64,000 nt of DNA. Origin: Jiella mangrovi. Its GTDB lineage: Bacteria; Pseudomonadota; Alphaproteobacteria; Rhizobiales; Rhizobiaceae. The notes beneath the pieces are model-generated. The model was given only the letters and a program-made list of their open reading frames with translations. It ran no database searches and had not been told where the DNA came from. Positions 17,149 through 26,060 of this stretch are shown in pieces. Both the position numbers and the translations under genes were made by a program. How positions within the stretch are numbered: the first letter of the stretch is position 1; each line of letters opens with the position of its first letter. The stretch covers positions 62,001-126,000 of the forward strand of contig NZ_JAGJCF010000004.1 in assembly GCF_017815135.1 (NCBI RefSeq), read 5' to 3'.

Positions 17149-18702
17149 ATGTTCGATTCACTCCAGGACCGCCTCGGGTCCATCCTGAACGGCCTCACCG
17201 GCCGCGGCGCGCTCTCCGACAAGGATGTGTCGGCGGCGCTGCGCGAGGTGCGCCGGGCGCTTCTGGAGGCCGACGTCTCGCTCGAAGTCGTGCGTGGCTT
17301 CACCGATCGTGTGCGCGAAAAGGCGGTCGGCGCCGAGATCCTGAAGTCGATCAAGCCCGGCCAGATGGTCGTCAAGATCGTCCATGACGAGCTGGTCGCG
17401 ACGCTCGGCGAAACCCAGGTGCCGATCGATCTCAACGCGCCGGCCCCGGTCGTCGTGATGATGGTCGGCCTGCAGGGCTCGGGCAAGACGACGACCTCCG
17501 GCAAGATCGCCAAGCGGCTGACCGAGCGGCAGGGCAAGAAGGTCCTGATGGCCTCGCTCGACACGCGCCGGCCGGCCGCGCAGGAGCAGCTCAAGGTTCT
17601 CGGCGAGCAGACCGGCGTCGCGACGCTGCCGATCATCGCCGGGCAGGGACCGGTCGAGATCGCCGCGCGGGCCGAGCAGGCCGGCCGCCTCGGCGGCTAC
17701 GACGTCGTCATCCTCGACACCGCCGGTCGGACCCATATCGACGAGCCGCTGATGGTCGAGATGGCCGACATCAAGGCCAGGACCAGGCCGCACGAGATCC
17801 TGCTGGTCGCCGACAGTCTCACCGGCCAGGACGCGGTCAATCTCGCCCGCTCCTTCGACGAGCGGGTGGGGATCACCGGCATCGTTCTGACCCGCGTCGA
17901 TGGCGACGGTCGCGGCGGCGCGGCGCTTTCCATGCGCGCCGTCACCGGCAAGCCGATCAAGCTGATCGGCGTCGGCGAGAAGATGGACGCGCTGGAGGAT
18001 TTCCATCCCTCGCGCATCGCCGACCGCATCCTCGGCATGGGTGACATCGTCTCGCTGGTCGAAAAGGCCGCCGAAAACATCGACGCGGAAAAAGCCGCGG
18101 CGATGGCCAAGAAGATGCAGTCGGGCAAGTTCGATCTGAACGATCTCGCCGATCAGATCGGCCAGATGCAGAAGATGGGCGGCATGGGCGGCATGATGGG
18201 CCTGATGCCCGGCATGGGCAAGATGAAGAACCAGATGGCCGCCGCCGGCCTCGACGACAAGATGCTGAAGCGCCAGCTCGCCATCATCTCCTCGATGACC
18301 AAGGCCGAGCGCGCCAATCCCGACCTTCTCAAGCATAGCCGCAAGAAGCGCATCGCCGCCGGCTCGGGCACGAGTGCTGCCGACATCAACAAGCTTTTGA
18401 AGATGCACCGCCAGATGGCCGACATGATGAAGTCCATGGGCAAGGGCGGCAAAGGCGGAATGATGAAGCAGATGATGGGCGGCCTTGCCGGCAAGATGGG
18501 GCTGCCCGGCGGCGGCATGCCGGGCGGAATGCCGGATCTGTCGAAGATGGACCCCAAGGAACTCGAAGCCCTGGCCAAGGCCGCGCAATCCGGCGGCATG
18601 CCGGGCATGCCGAAGGGCCTGCCGCCAGGTTTCGGCGGTCCCGGCGGCGGCATGCCGGGGGGCTTTCCGGGCCTGCCCGGCCTGCCGGGCAAGAAGAAAT
18701 AG
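17149..18702 (+). CDS. ffh: signal recognition particle protein Ffh
   Basis: Ffh binds signal peptides and SRP RNA and pairs with FtsY. The 517-residue protein has the N domain, GTPase motifs GLQGSGKTTTSGKIA (about 105-119), DTRRPAAQEQL, DTAGRTHIDEPL and TRVDGDGRGG, then a methionine-rich M domain (KMQSGKFDLNDLADQI, GMMGLMPGMGK). The last 70 residues are a Gly/Met/Pro-rich tail (GGGMPGGMPD, GLPGLPGKKK), longer than in E. coli. ATG 17149 follows the strong ribosome-binding site GGAAGGAAG at about 5 bases; a TTG three bases earlier is less likely. Confidence 0.98.
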   Translation: MFDSLQDRLGSILNGLTGRGALSDKDVSAALREVRRALLEADVSLEVVRGFTDRVREKAVGAEILKSIKPGQMVVKIVHDELVATLGETQVPIDLNAPAPVVVMMVGLQGSGKTTTSGKIAKRLTERQGKKVLMASLDTRRPAAQEQLKVLGEQTGVATLPIIAGQGPVEIAARAEQAGRLGGYDVVILDTAGRTHIDEPLMVEMADIKARTRPHEILLVADSLTGQDAVNLARSFDERVGITGIVLTRVDGDGRGGAALSMRAVTGKPIKLIGVGEKMDALEDFHPSRIADRILGMGDIVSLVEKAAENIDAEKAAAMAKKMQSGKFDLNDLADQIGQMQKMGGMGGMMGLMPGMGKMKNQMAAAGLDDKMLKRQLAIISSMTKAERANPDLLKHSRKKRIAAGSGTSAADINKLLKMHRQMADMMKSMGKGGKGGMMKQMMGGLAGKMGLPGGGMPGGMPDLSKMDPKELEALAKAAQSGGMPGMPKGLPPGFGGPGGGMPGGFPGLPGLPGKKK

Positions 18703-18803
18703 CGGGGCCTTAGGCCTCGCCTGACATCATCAGAATTCAACCGATACGGATGCCGGCGACACAAGAAGGCCGGTGCCGAAAAAACCGAAGAAGGAAATGA
18801 AGA

Positions 18804-19199
18804 ATGCCCCTGAAGATGCGCCTTGCCCGTGCCGGCTCGAAGAAGCGCCCCTACTACCACATCGTCGTCGCCGACGCCCGCTCGCCCCGCGACGGCCGCT
18901 TCATCGAGCAGATCGGTGCGTGGAACCCGATGCTGCCGAAGGACGCCGAGCGCGTCACCTTGAAGGAAGACCGCATCAAGCACTGGCTCGGCGAAGGCGC
19001 CCAGCCGACCGATCGCGTGCTGCGCTTCCTCGACAAGGCCGGCATCGCGTCGCGCCCCGAGCGCAAGAACCCGACCAAGGGCCTTCCGGGCAAGAAGGCG
19101 CAGGAGCGCGAGGCCGAGCGCAAGCAGAAGGAAGAGGATGCCGCGGCGGCGGCTGCCGAGGCTGCGGCCGCGCCGGCTGAGGAAGCATCGGCCGAGTAA
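18804..19199 (+). CDS. rpsP: 30S ribosomal protein S16
   Basis: S16 assists 30S assembly. The 131-residue protein begins [26 protein letters not shown] and includes [14 protein letters not shown] and [22 protein letters not shown], all family-diagnostic. The C-terminal 50 residues are an Ala/Glu/Lys extension usual in Rhizobiales. It is 101 bases downstream of ffh on the same strand and has a strong terminator behind it, so it does not share a transcript with rimM. Confidence 0.98.
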   Translation: MPLKMRLARAGSKKRPYYHIVVADARSPRDGRFIEQIGAWNPMLPKDAERVTLKEDRIKHWLGEGAQPTDRVLRFLDKAGIASRPERKNPTKGLPGKKAQEREAERKQKEEDAAAAAAEAAAAPAEEASAE

Positions 19200-19240
19200 G
19201 GCTGCGAGCCCTTCGTCTGCATCGATTCGAAACGATCTTC

Positions 19241-19274
19241 ATGGGCGGCGCGTTTTGCGCCGCCCATTTTCTTT
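19241..19274 (+). terminator. intrinsic terminator of rpsP
   Basis: ATGGGCGGCGC-GTTTT-GCGCCGCCCAT, an 11-bp stem followed by TTTTCTTT, 41 bases after the rpsP stop. Confidence 0.9.
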
Positions 19275-19405
19275 CGTAAGGGTAGGTTTACGGAATTTTA
19301 ACACTGCAACTCGACGCTAAGGACTGCTAAAAATAAGGGGGCACGTGGCGATTCGATCGTCGTCGCGTCGGTTCGAACCGGCAGCCGGATGCTCGGCGCC
19401 GGACC

Positions 19406-20920
19406 ATGGATCCCCTTTTTGCGGAACACATGCGCATGGACAATCGAGCGGATGCCGAATGGATCGGTGACGTCTTCCAGCTTGCGCCACTGCCGCTCTG
19501 GCTGGAGGATTTCAGCGACGTCAAAGCCTTGCTGGAAGAGTTCCGGCTCGGCGGCGTGGAAGACCTTCGCGCCCATCTGATCGCGAATCCGGACCTCGTG
19601 CGCAAGGCGGCCCGGTCCATCAAGGTCGTCGCCGTCAACGACAAGACCGTCGAGCTCTTCAAGGCCGCCGATGCCGACGATCTCATCGCCAATCTCGACA
19701 AGGTTTTCTCCGGCGACATGATGTCGTCGCATATGGGCGAACTTTGCCAGATTTGGGTGCGGGACGACGGCTTCGAGAGCCAGGCCGTCAACTATACGCT
19801 CTCCGGCCAGCGGCTGGACGTTCAGCTCAAGGCGCGGGTTCTGCCGGGCCACGAGCAGGACTGGAGCCGCGTCCTGCTCTCGACCGAGGACGTCACGGAG
19901 CGCGAGGAGAGCCGTCGCCTGCTCGCATCCAGCGAGGCCTTTTCCCGGGGCTTGTTCGAGCATTCGCCGATCTCGCTCTGGGTGGAGGACTTCTCCGTCG
20001 TCAAAGCGCTGATCGACGAGGTTCGCGAGCGAGGCGTCACGGATTTCCGCACCTTCCTCGACGTTCATCCCGAATTCGTCTCCCGCTGCATGAGCGAGAT
20101 CAAGGTGCTCGACGTCAACCGCCACACCCTCGAGCTCTTCAAGGCGCAGGACCAAAAGGATCTTTTCAGCCGTCTGGGCGAGGTCTTCCGGGACGATATG
20201 GAGCAACATTTCCGCGAACAGCTGATCGATCTGTGGCACGGCAAGCTGTTCCAGCAGCGGGAAGTGGTGAACTATTCCCTCGACGGCGAGATACTTCACG
20301 TCCATCTGCAGTTCTCGGTGTTTCCCGGACGCGAGGCTGACTGGTCGCTCGTCCAGGTCGCGCTGACGGACATCACGGCCCGTAAAAAGGCCGAGGCCTA
20401 TCTCGAATTCCTGGGCAAGCACGACATCCTGACGAAGCTTCACAATCGCTCGTTCTATGCCGACGAGTTGAACCGTCTGGAACGCAAGGGGCCGCATCCG
20501 GTGACGATCATCGCCGCCGATCTCAACGGGCTGAAGGTGGTCAACGATACGCTCGGCCATGCCGCCGGGGACGCGCTGCTTCGCCGGGCCGGGGAAGTTC
20601 TCGCCGAGGCGGTGAAAAAGCCCTACTGCTCGGCGCGGATCGGAGGCGACGAATTCATCATCTTGATGCCGGCGACGCAGGAGGCCGACGGTCACAAGAT
20701 GATCGCCGACATCGAGGAGCTCGTCGACGTCAACAATCAGTTCTACGCCGGTCCCGCTCTGTCCTTCTCTCTCGGCCTGGCCACCTCGCTCCAGGTCGAG
20801 CGGCTCGAAGACGCGGTCAAGCGTGCCGACAAGCGCATGTACGAGGCGAAACGAAAGCACTACGCCGAGACGGATGCCGAGCGTGGCGGGCCCGGAGCAC
20901 GCCTCGGTGAGACGCGCTGA
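19406..20920 (+). CDS. diguanylate cyclase with two tandem PAS-like sensor modules
   Basis: A 504-residue cytosolic protein making cyclic-di-GMP. Residues 31-164 and 191-324 are copies of one module at an exact 160-residue offset: LWLEDFSDVKAL / LWVEDFSVVKAL, IKVVAVNDKTVELFKAAD / IKVLDVNRHTLELFKAQD, VNYTLSG / VNYSLDG and PGHEQDWSRV / PGREADWSLV, each ending in a DVTER / DITAR-like PAS exit. The GGDEF domain spans about 335-495 with DLNGLKVVNDTLGHAAGD and the active site RIGGDEF (413-417 is GGDEF). I see no RxxD inhibitory site before it. No EAL domain. It sits alone between the rpsP terminator and rimM. Signal sensed is unknown. Confidence 0.92.
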   Translation: MDPLFAEHMRMDNRADAEWIGDVFQLAPLPLWLEDFSDVKALLEEFRLGGVEDLRAHLIANPDLVRKAARSIKVVAVNDKTVELFKAADADDLIANLDKVFSGDMMSSHMGELCQIWVRDDGFESQAVNYTLSGQRLDVQLKARVLPGHEQDWSRVLLSTEDVTEREESRRLLASSEAFSRGLFEHSPISLWVEDFSVVKALIDEVRERGVTDFRTFLDVHPEFVSRCMSEIKVLDVNRHTLELFKAQDQKDLFSRLGEVFRDDMEQHFREQLIDLWHGKLFQQREVVNYSLDGEILHVHLQFSVFPGREADWSLVQVALTDITARKKAEAYLEFLGKHDILTKLHNRSFYADELNRLERKGPHPVTIIAADLNGLKVVNDTLGHAAGDALLRRAGEVLAEAVKKPYCSARIGGDEFIILMPATQEADGHKMIADIEELVDVNNQFYAGPALSFSLGLATSLQVERLEDAVKRADKRMYEAKRKHYAETDAERGGPGARLGETR

Positions 20921-21137
20921 CGGCTTTCATTCGGGCCGGCCTCTGCGGCGCGATGATGGCCATCGGCGTGTGACCTCGTCACGACCGGTCGACGCGCCGG
21001 CTCGAACCGTCTATTGCCCTTCTCCTGCGCCCGGACGAAAATCTCGCAGAAGCGGGTGCAGACGATCGGGCGCGAGGCGCCTTCACGCGAATGGAACGAC
21101 GACGCCCTTGTCTTCGAAATCACCGACCCGCGGGGAT

Positions 21138-21767
21138 ATGGCCGAGCCGGTCAGCCACGCCTCCGAGCGCCAACCTGTTCTCCTCGCGATCGTCGGCGGC
21201 GCCCATGGCATTCGCGGCGAATGCCGGGTGAAATCCTTCACCGAGGAGCCGGAAGCGTTCGGGCAATACGGCCCCCTGTTTGATGCCAAGGGCAACCGCT
21301 ACACGGTGAAATCGGCGCGGCCGCAGAAGAACATGCTGCTCGTGCGCTTCGCCGAGATCGCCGATCGCAACGCCGCCGAGCGGCTGAACGGCACCGAGCT
21401 TTTCGTCGATCGCTCGTGCCTGCCCGAGCCCGAGGACGACGACGAGTTCTATCTCGACGATCTCGTCGGTCTCGACGCGCGCTCGCTGGAAGGTGAAGTT
21501 TTGGGGCGGATCGTCGCCACCCATAATTTCGGCGCCGGCGACATTCTGGAACTCGCCCAGGCCAAAGGGTCGACCGTGATGATCCCCTTTTCCGAAGCCG
21601 CCGTCCCGGACATCGACCTCGACGAAGGGACGATCGTCGTCGATCCCGTCGCGGCCGGCCTTGCACCGGGCCCTGAGGACGAGGACGAAGATGTCGGCCT
21701 TGGCGAGGCCGGCGAAGCAGCCGCCGGAAAAACAGCGGCCGGCCAACGAAGGAAAGAGGAAGAGTGA
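21138..21767 (+). CDS. rimM: 16S rRNA processing protein RimM
   Basis: RimM binds S19 and helps mature the 30S head. The 209-residue protein begins MAEPVSHASERQPVLLAIVGGAHGIRGECRVKSFTE (RimM N-domain) and continues with a PRC-barrel (DDEFYLDDLVGLDARSLEG, GAGDILELAQAKGSTVMIPFSEAAVP). An acidic/basic tail of about 35 residues (PEDEDEDVG ... RRKEEE) follows. The stop TGA shares its A with the next ATG (21767), which indicates translational coupling. Confidence 0.96.
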   Translation: MAEPVSHASERQPVLLAIVGGAHGIRGECRVKSFTEEPEAFGQYGPLFDAKGNRYTVKSARPQKNMLLVRFAEIADRNAAERLNGTELFVDRSCLPEPEDDDEFYLDDLVGLDARSLEGEVLGRIVATHNFGAGDILELAQAKGSTVMIPFSEAAVPDIDLDEGTIVVDPVAAGLAPGPEDEDEDVGLGEAGEAAAGKTAAGQRRKEEE

Positions 21768-22069
21768 TGATCATCGTGTCGGGAACCCTACGCCTGAGCC
21801 CCGAGGATCTTGCAAAGCTTCGCGATCAGGCGGCGATCGTTCTGACCGAGACCCGAGCCGAAACGGGCTGCCTCGTCTACGCCTTCGCCGAGGATCTGCT
21901 GGAGCCCGGCCTCGTTCGGATCTACGAGGAATGGGAGAGCCGCGAGGCGCTTGCCGCCCATGGCAAGGCGCCGCACATCGCCGCGTGGCATGAGGCGCTC
22001 GCCGGCGTCACCGTCCTTGGACGTGATCTGAAACTCGTCGAGGCCGGCAGGGCCGAGCCGCTCGGCTGA
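21767..22069 (+). CDS. antibiotic biosynthesis monooxygenase (ABM) family protein
   Basis: A 100-residue dimeric alpha/beta-barrel type protein. Motifs: [63 protein letters not shown], the typical ABM pattern E-x-G-C-x(3)-F with the conserved W-E and final H. ABM proteins are small monooxygenases or heme/quinone-related enzymes; the real substrate here is unknown. It is wedged between rimM and trmD, overlapping both by one base, so it is co-translated with them. The ATG at 21767 is preferred over a GTG three bases earlier. Confidence 0.85.
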   Translation: MIIVSGTLRLSPEDLAKLRDQAAIVLTETRAETGCLVYAFAEDLLEPGLVRIYEEWESREALAAHGKAPHIAAWHEALAGVTVLGRDLKLVEAGRAEPLG

Positions 22070-22761
22070 TGGCCTTTCACGCGACGATCCTGACGCTTTA
22101 TCCGGAGATGTTTCCCGGGCCGCTCGGCGTCTCGCTGGCGGGCCGGGCGCTGGAGCGCGGCGACGCCGTGATCGAGACCCGGCAGATTCGCGACTTCGGC
22201 AGGGGAAAGCACCGGGCCGTCGACGACACGCCGGCCGGTGGCGGTGCCGGCATGGTTCTGCGGGCCGACGTCCTTGCCGATGCCATCGACGCGTCTTCGC
22301 CCGCAGGCGATACCCGTCCTCGGCTGTTGATGAGCCCGCGCGGCCGGCCGCTGACGCAAGGCTTCGTGCGGGATCTGGCTGCGGGCGAGGGGGCGCTGAT
22401 CGTCTGCGGACGCTTCGAGGGTATCGACGAGAGGATCATCGAGGGGCGCGGCCTCGTCGAAGTCTCGATTGGCGACTACGTGCTGTCGGGCGGCGAGATC
22501 GCCGCCATGGTGCTGCTCGACGCCGTAATCCGGCTTCTGCCCGGCGTCATGGGCAACGATCTGTCCGGGATCCATGAAAGCTTCGAGACACCGCTGCTCG
22601 AGCACCCGCATTACACACGGCCGGCAGAGTGGGAAGGGCGGGTGATCCCGCCGGTGCTCTCATCGGGCGATCATGGCGCAGTCGAGCGCTGGCGCCGCGC
22701 CGAGGCCGAGCGGATCACGCGCGAACGCCGACCCGATCTTATAGAGCGTGATCCCGAATAG
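22069..22761 (+). CDS. trmD: tRNA (guanine(37)-N1)-methyltransferase
   Basis: TrmD methylates G37 of tRNA with SAM and prevents +1 frameshifting. The 230-residue SPOUT enzyme shows [13 protein letters not shown], the [13 protein letters not shown] motif, [14 protein letters not shown] and the knot motif [10 protein letters not shown], then [17 protein letters not shown]. The start overlaps the preceding stop (TGATG). The last seven codons (LIERDPE-stop) lie inside a rhizobial palindromic repeat, so the C-terminus was probably re-made by repeat insertion. Confidence 0.97.
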   Translation: MAFHATILTLYPEMFPGPLGVSLAGRALERGDAVIETRQIRDFGRGKHRAVDDTPAGGGAGMVLRADVLADAIDASSPAGDTRPRLLMSPRGRPLTQGFVRDLAAGEGALIVCGRFEGIDERIIEGRGLVEVSIGDYVLSGGEIAAMVLLDAVIRLLPGVMGNDLSGIHESFETPLLEHPHYTRPAEWEGRVIPPVLSSGDHGAVERWRRAEAERITRERRPDLIERDPE

Positions 22762-22795
22762 TGGGAACCGGTTTTCGGAAAAGATCATGCCCCGA
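22746..22795. repeat. rhizobial-type palindromic intergenic repeat overlapping trmD 3' end
   Basis: The stretch contains GTGATCCCGAA, GTGGGAACCGGTTTTCGG and AAAAGATCATGC. Left and right parts are imperfect reverse complements (TGATC ... GATCA; CCGAA ... TTCGG) around ACCGGT. The pattern is one I know as a common intergenic palindrome in Rhizobiales genomes. Only one copy is in this window. Confidence 0.7.
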
Positions 22796-22803
22796 CAAGA
22801 GGA

Positions 22804-22844
22804 TAGAGCGGGAGGGTGAGCGAGGCTCATCTCACCCCGCTCTA
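22804..22844. repeat. bulged 14-bp hairpin downstream of trmD
   Basis: TAGAGCGG (22804-22811) pairs with CCGCTCTA (22837-22844), and GGTGAG (22815-22820) with CTCACC (22831-22836), with a 3-base bulge and 10-base loop. No T-run; it may stabilise or end the trmD transcript between convergent trmD and phaZ. Confidence 0.6.
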
Positions 22845-22917
22845 GCCCCGAGAGGCCGGAGGGACGACGGCACGTCGTGATCTCCAGCCATTTCGACGCC
22901 ATTTCGAGGGATGAGCG

Positions 22918-25083
22918 TCAGCGTCGGCGGGCGCGGCCAGTCGAGCGTTTCGGCCGCGTGGTCGAACGGCTGCGCTTCTGTGGGGCGGATGTCTGCGCAT
23001 GGCCGGAGCGATCGGCAAAGAGGTCGCTTGCCTCGCCAGCTTCCGCAACCCGGTCATCGGACGCTTTTGCGCTGAGGGCATCGGCCTTGGCACGCGAGGG
23101 TTTCGATGCGGCCTTGCCGGCGGTTCCGGGACTGGCCGTTGCCGCCTTGGTCGCCGCCGCCTCTGCCGGCTTTTCAGCCTTGGCGTCGTCCTTGGTCGCG
23201 GCGGGCTGTCGTGGAGCCTCCGGCTTTGCCGGCCCGTCCGTCTTTGCGCCCGCAGCTTTTGCGGCTGGCTCCGCCTTGATCGCAGGGGCCGCGGCCGGGC
23301 TCGCCTTGGATGAGGCGACGGCCGGCTTCGACGTGGGCTTATCGTCGGGCTGCTTTGCGATGGCCTCGGCTTTCGCCGCAGGCTCGTCCGATTTCGGCTC
23401 CGCCTTCGCGGCAGGCGTTTCGGCTTTCGTTGTCGCGTTCTTTTGCGGTTCCGCTCCCTTTGTGGAAGCCGTCTTGGGTGTCTCGGCCGGCTGCGCCTTT
23501 GGCGCCGAGCCGTTGGTCGCAGCGGGGCTTGCCGTCGCTCCGGAGGTCCGGGCCGGTTCCCGTGCGATATAGGGGGCCGAGAAGCCGGAATTGTTGCTGC
23601 CGGCAAACGAACCGAAGGACAGGTTTGCCGCTTCCATGGCGGTCGACATCATCGCCTTTGCCGGCGCTGCCATCGCGTTCATCGCCGCGTTGAAGCCGCC
23701 GAGCCCTGCGACGGCGCCCACACCGCTTTCTCCCGCCATCGAGACCGTCCGCCCGAGCGTCCCGGCCTTGGCCTGGCGCTCCGCATAGGCGCCGATCCGG
23801 TGGGGTCCCTTGCCGGTTTCGGCAGGCGCCTTCGGCGGCTTGGCGCCGGTATGCGTCGTGCCGTGGGTCAGCGCGAAGTCGACGATGCGCGGGGCGATCT
23901 CCGCCCGATAGCGCGAGCCGTTGAAGACGCCGTAATGGCCGACCTTTGCCTGAACGTAGTGGACGCGCTTGTCTTCCGGGATGTTGACGCAGAGCGTCTG
24001 CGCCGCTTCCGTCTGGCCGACGCCGGAGATGTCGTCATTCTCGCCCTCGACGGTGAGAAGCCCGGTCCGGCGAATGGCCGTCAGATCGACGCGCTTGCCG
24101 TGATGGGTGATCTCGCCCTTTGGCAGGGAATGCTTGACGAAGACCTCGTCGACCGTCTGCAGATAGAACTCGGCGGTCATGTCCATGACGGCGTTGTACT
24201 CGTCATAGAAGGTCCGGTGCTTTTCAGCCGGATCGCCGTCGTCCTTCACCAGATGCCAGAAGAAGTCCTTGTAGGCGATGACGTGGCGGTCGAGATTCAT
24301 CGACATGAAGCCGGTCAGCTGCAGGAAGCCCGGATAGACCTGACGCATGAAGCCGGCATGGGGGAAGGGAACCGACATGATGACGTTGTCGCGGAACCAG
24401 TCGATGCCGCGTTCCTTGGCCAGATCGTTGACCGCCGTCGGGTTGATGCGGGTGTCGATCGGCCCGCCCATCAGCGTCATGGTGGCGGGAGCGCAGGGAT
24501 CCTCCGCCTCTTCCATCACCGCCGTTGCCATCAGTACCGGCACGGCCGGCTGGCAGACACCGATCACATGCGTGTCCGGGCCGAGGAAGCGCAGGATCTC
24601 GATGACGTAGTCGACATAGCTGTCGAGATTGAAGGCGCCCATGGAGAGCGGAACCGTGCGGGCGTCCTTCCAGTCGGTGATGTAGACGTCCGCATAGGGC
24701 AGCAGCGCTTCGACGGTGCCGCGCAAGAGCGTCGCGTAATGGCCCGACATCGGCGCGACGATGAGAATGCGCGGATCCTTGCCGTGGCCCTTGGGCAGGG
24801 CGCGCTCGAAATGCAGAAGATCACAGAACGGCTTCGACCAGACCGGCTTGTCGACCACCGGAACCCGGTAGCCGCGGATGGTCGTCTCGTCGAGCCCGAA
24901 TTGCGGCTTGCCATAGACGCGCGTCGTCCGCTCGAACAATTCGGCGATCGCCGCGAGAGAGCGGCCCGCCGTCGTGTGAGACATCGGATTGAGCGGGTTC
25001 TGGTAGAAGAGACGAGTAGCGTCCGCCACGGCGCGGAACGGCGTCAGCGCGGCATGATTCCACTCGTAGAGCTGATAAAGCAT
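22918..25083 (-). CDS. phaZ: intracellular polyhydroxyalkanoate depolymerase with long C-terminal tail
   Basis: PhaZ mobilises stored PHA (poly-3-hydroxybutyrate). The first 425 residues match the intracellular depolymerase family: MLYQLYEWNHAAL, NPLNPMSHT, PMSGHYATLLRGTVEALLPYADVYITDW, the lipase-box-like VIGVCQPAVPV with Cys177 as nucleophile, GGPIDTRINPTAVN and GHYGVFNGSRY with the catalytic His. The family usually ends near 420; here about 295 more residues follow, first AAMNAMAAPAKAMMSTAMEAANLSF (phasin-like), then about 210 residues rich in Ala, Lys, Pro, Thr and Glu resembling histone-H1-like tails, ending RSRSTTRPKRSTGRARRR. In frame throughout. Confidence 0.93.
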   Translation of the reverse strand: MLYQLYEWNHAALTPFRAVADATRLFYQNPLNPMSHTTAGRSLAAIAELFERTTRVYGKPQFGLDETTIRGYRVPVVDKPVWSKPFCDLLHFERALPKGHGKDPRILIVAPMSGHYATLLRGTVEALLPYADVYITDWKDARTVPLSMGAFNLDSYVDYVIEILRFLGPDTHVIGVCQPAVPVLMATAVMEEAEDPCAPATMTLMGGPIDTRINPTAVNDLAKERGIDWFRDNVIMSVPFPHAGFMRQVYPGFLQLTGFMSMNLDRHVIAYKDFFWHLVKDDGDPAEKHRTFYDEYNAVMDMTAEFYLQTVDEVFVKHSLPKGEITHHGKRVDLTAIRRTGLLTVEGENDDISGVGQTEAAQTLCVNIPEDKRVHYVQAKVGHYGVFNGSRYRAEIAPRIVDFALTHGTTHTGAKPPKAPAETGKGPHRIGAYAERQAKAGTLGRTVSMAGESGVGAVAGLGGFNAAMNAMAAPAKAMMSTAMEAANLSFGSFAGSNNSGFSAPYIAREPARTSGATASPAATNGSAPKAQPAETPKTASTKGAEPQKNATTKAETPAAKAEPKSDEPAAKAEAIAKQPDDKPTSKPAVASSKASPAAAPAIKAEPAAKAAGAKTDGPAKPEAPRQPAATKDDAKAEKPAEAAATKAATASPGTAGKAASKPSRAKADALSAKASDDRVAEAGEASDLFADRSGHAQTSAPQKRSRSTTRPKRSTGRARRR

Positions 25084-25172
25084 TGCGACGGCCTTCCGTT
25101 TTCGGGAAATATATCAATCATTGCTGCAATGCACAAATTCTGGCGCCGGCCTGCGGTCTCCCGGTGCCGCAC

Positions 25173-25742
25173 TCAGAGCCACTTGACGCGAAAGTGACGG
25201 TCTGCCGACAGGGCCTCGAACCCCGTTCCGGCAAAGAGGTCTTCGCAAGAGTTAAGCGGAAAATCCTTTCGTGAAACCTTCATGAAGCCCCTCTGATCAT
25301 AAGATGACGATTCGTGACCGGAGTCGAGAGCTGGCGAAACGACGATGGCGCGGTGATAAAACCACCGTGCCCTTTGCGTCACGGCATCGATGAGAGCTGC
25401 GTCGATGCCCCGGGCGGCAAGGCGCGGGTCGATGCGGATTTCACTGACGAAGTAGAAGTCGATGCGGTCGCCGGCCGCCGCAAACCCCGCAATAGCGCCT
25501 GTCCGCTTGTCGGCGGCGACGAAAATCTCGTGAGAGACGAGATGAGTGACGAAGTCGGCAAGGCTTTGGCGCTTGATCTCGCCGGCCGCCGGCAAGCAGG
25601 CCATCCGCAGACGGAACAGGGCCTCTGCCTCGCCCGGCTCCATCATGCGGATCCGGTAGCCCTTCGGAGCAAAACCCTTGAACGCTTTGCGTCCCGGCCG
25701 TGGCTCCATGCGTTGCCGGCCTTCGCCCTGATCAGCCGTCAT
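25173..25742 (-). CDS. GNAT-like N-acetyltransferase
   Basis: A 189-residue protein with a GNAT-like pattern: FRLRMACLPAAGE, IFVAADKRTGAIAGFAAAGDRIDFYFVSEIRIDPRLAARGIDAALIDAVTQRA, where the second part resembles motif A (R/Q-G-x-G-x-A/G modified to R-G-I-D-A-A). The acetyl-CoA motif is degenerate, so an active enzyme is uncertain. The start overlaps the DUF1330 stop by 11 bases and has GAGG four bases before it; a second ATG at 25709 is possible. Confidence 0.65.
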   Translation of the reverse strand: MTADQGEGRQRMEPRPGRKAFKGFAPKGYRIRMMEPGEAEALFRLRMACLPAAGEIKRQSLADFVTHLVSHEIFVAADKRTGAIAGFAAAGDRIDFYFVSEIRIDPRLAARGIDAALIDAVTQRARWFYHRAIVVSPALDSGHESSSYDQRGFMKVSRKDFPLNSCEDLFAGTGFEALSADRHFRVKWL

Positions 25743-26025
25743 AGCCCTCGACGATGATCATGTCCGCCTCGGCAACCTGCTCGCGGATCGCCTTGGCCTT
25801 CTGGTAGTCGTCGCTCTCGTAGCAGGCGCGTGCGGCCTCGACGCTGTCGAATTCGATGACGACATTGCGCCCCCGCGCGGTGCCTTCGAGCGAAGTCAGC
25901 TCTCCGCCGCGGACGAGAAATCTGGCGCCATGGGCCTCGAAGGCCGGTTTGGCCGCCGCGACATATGCCCTGTATCCCTCGGGGTCACGTACGTCGACGC
26001 GCGCGATCCAGTATCCCTTGGCCAT
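25732..26025 (-). CDS. DUF1330 family protein
   Basis: A 97-residue protein starting MAKGYWIARVDVRDPEGYRAYVAAAKPAFEAHGARFLVRGG and with GRNVVIEFDSVEAARACYESDDYQKAKAIRE, the DUF1330 (ferredoxin-like, ABM-related) pattern. Function is unknown; the family consists of small dimeric cytosolic proteins. It lies 35 bases after pyrF and overlaps the GNAT gene, so the three form a probable operon. Confidence 0.93.
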   Translation of the reverse strand: MAKGYWIARVDVRDPEGYRAYVAAAKPAFEAHGARFLVRGGELTSLEGTARGRNVVIEFDSVEAARACYESDDYQKAKAIREQVAEADMIIVEGYDG

Positions 26026-26060
26026 GTCTGTCCTCCCTGTCGATGTTGGATTGCCGGCGC

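Noticed and set aside
18703-18721. Hairpin GCGGGGCC-TTA-GGCCTCGC after ffh
   Set aside because: An 8-bp stem but no T-run, and rpsP follows closely on the same strand, so termination is unlikely.
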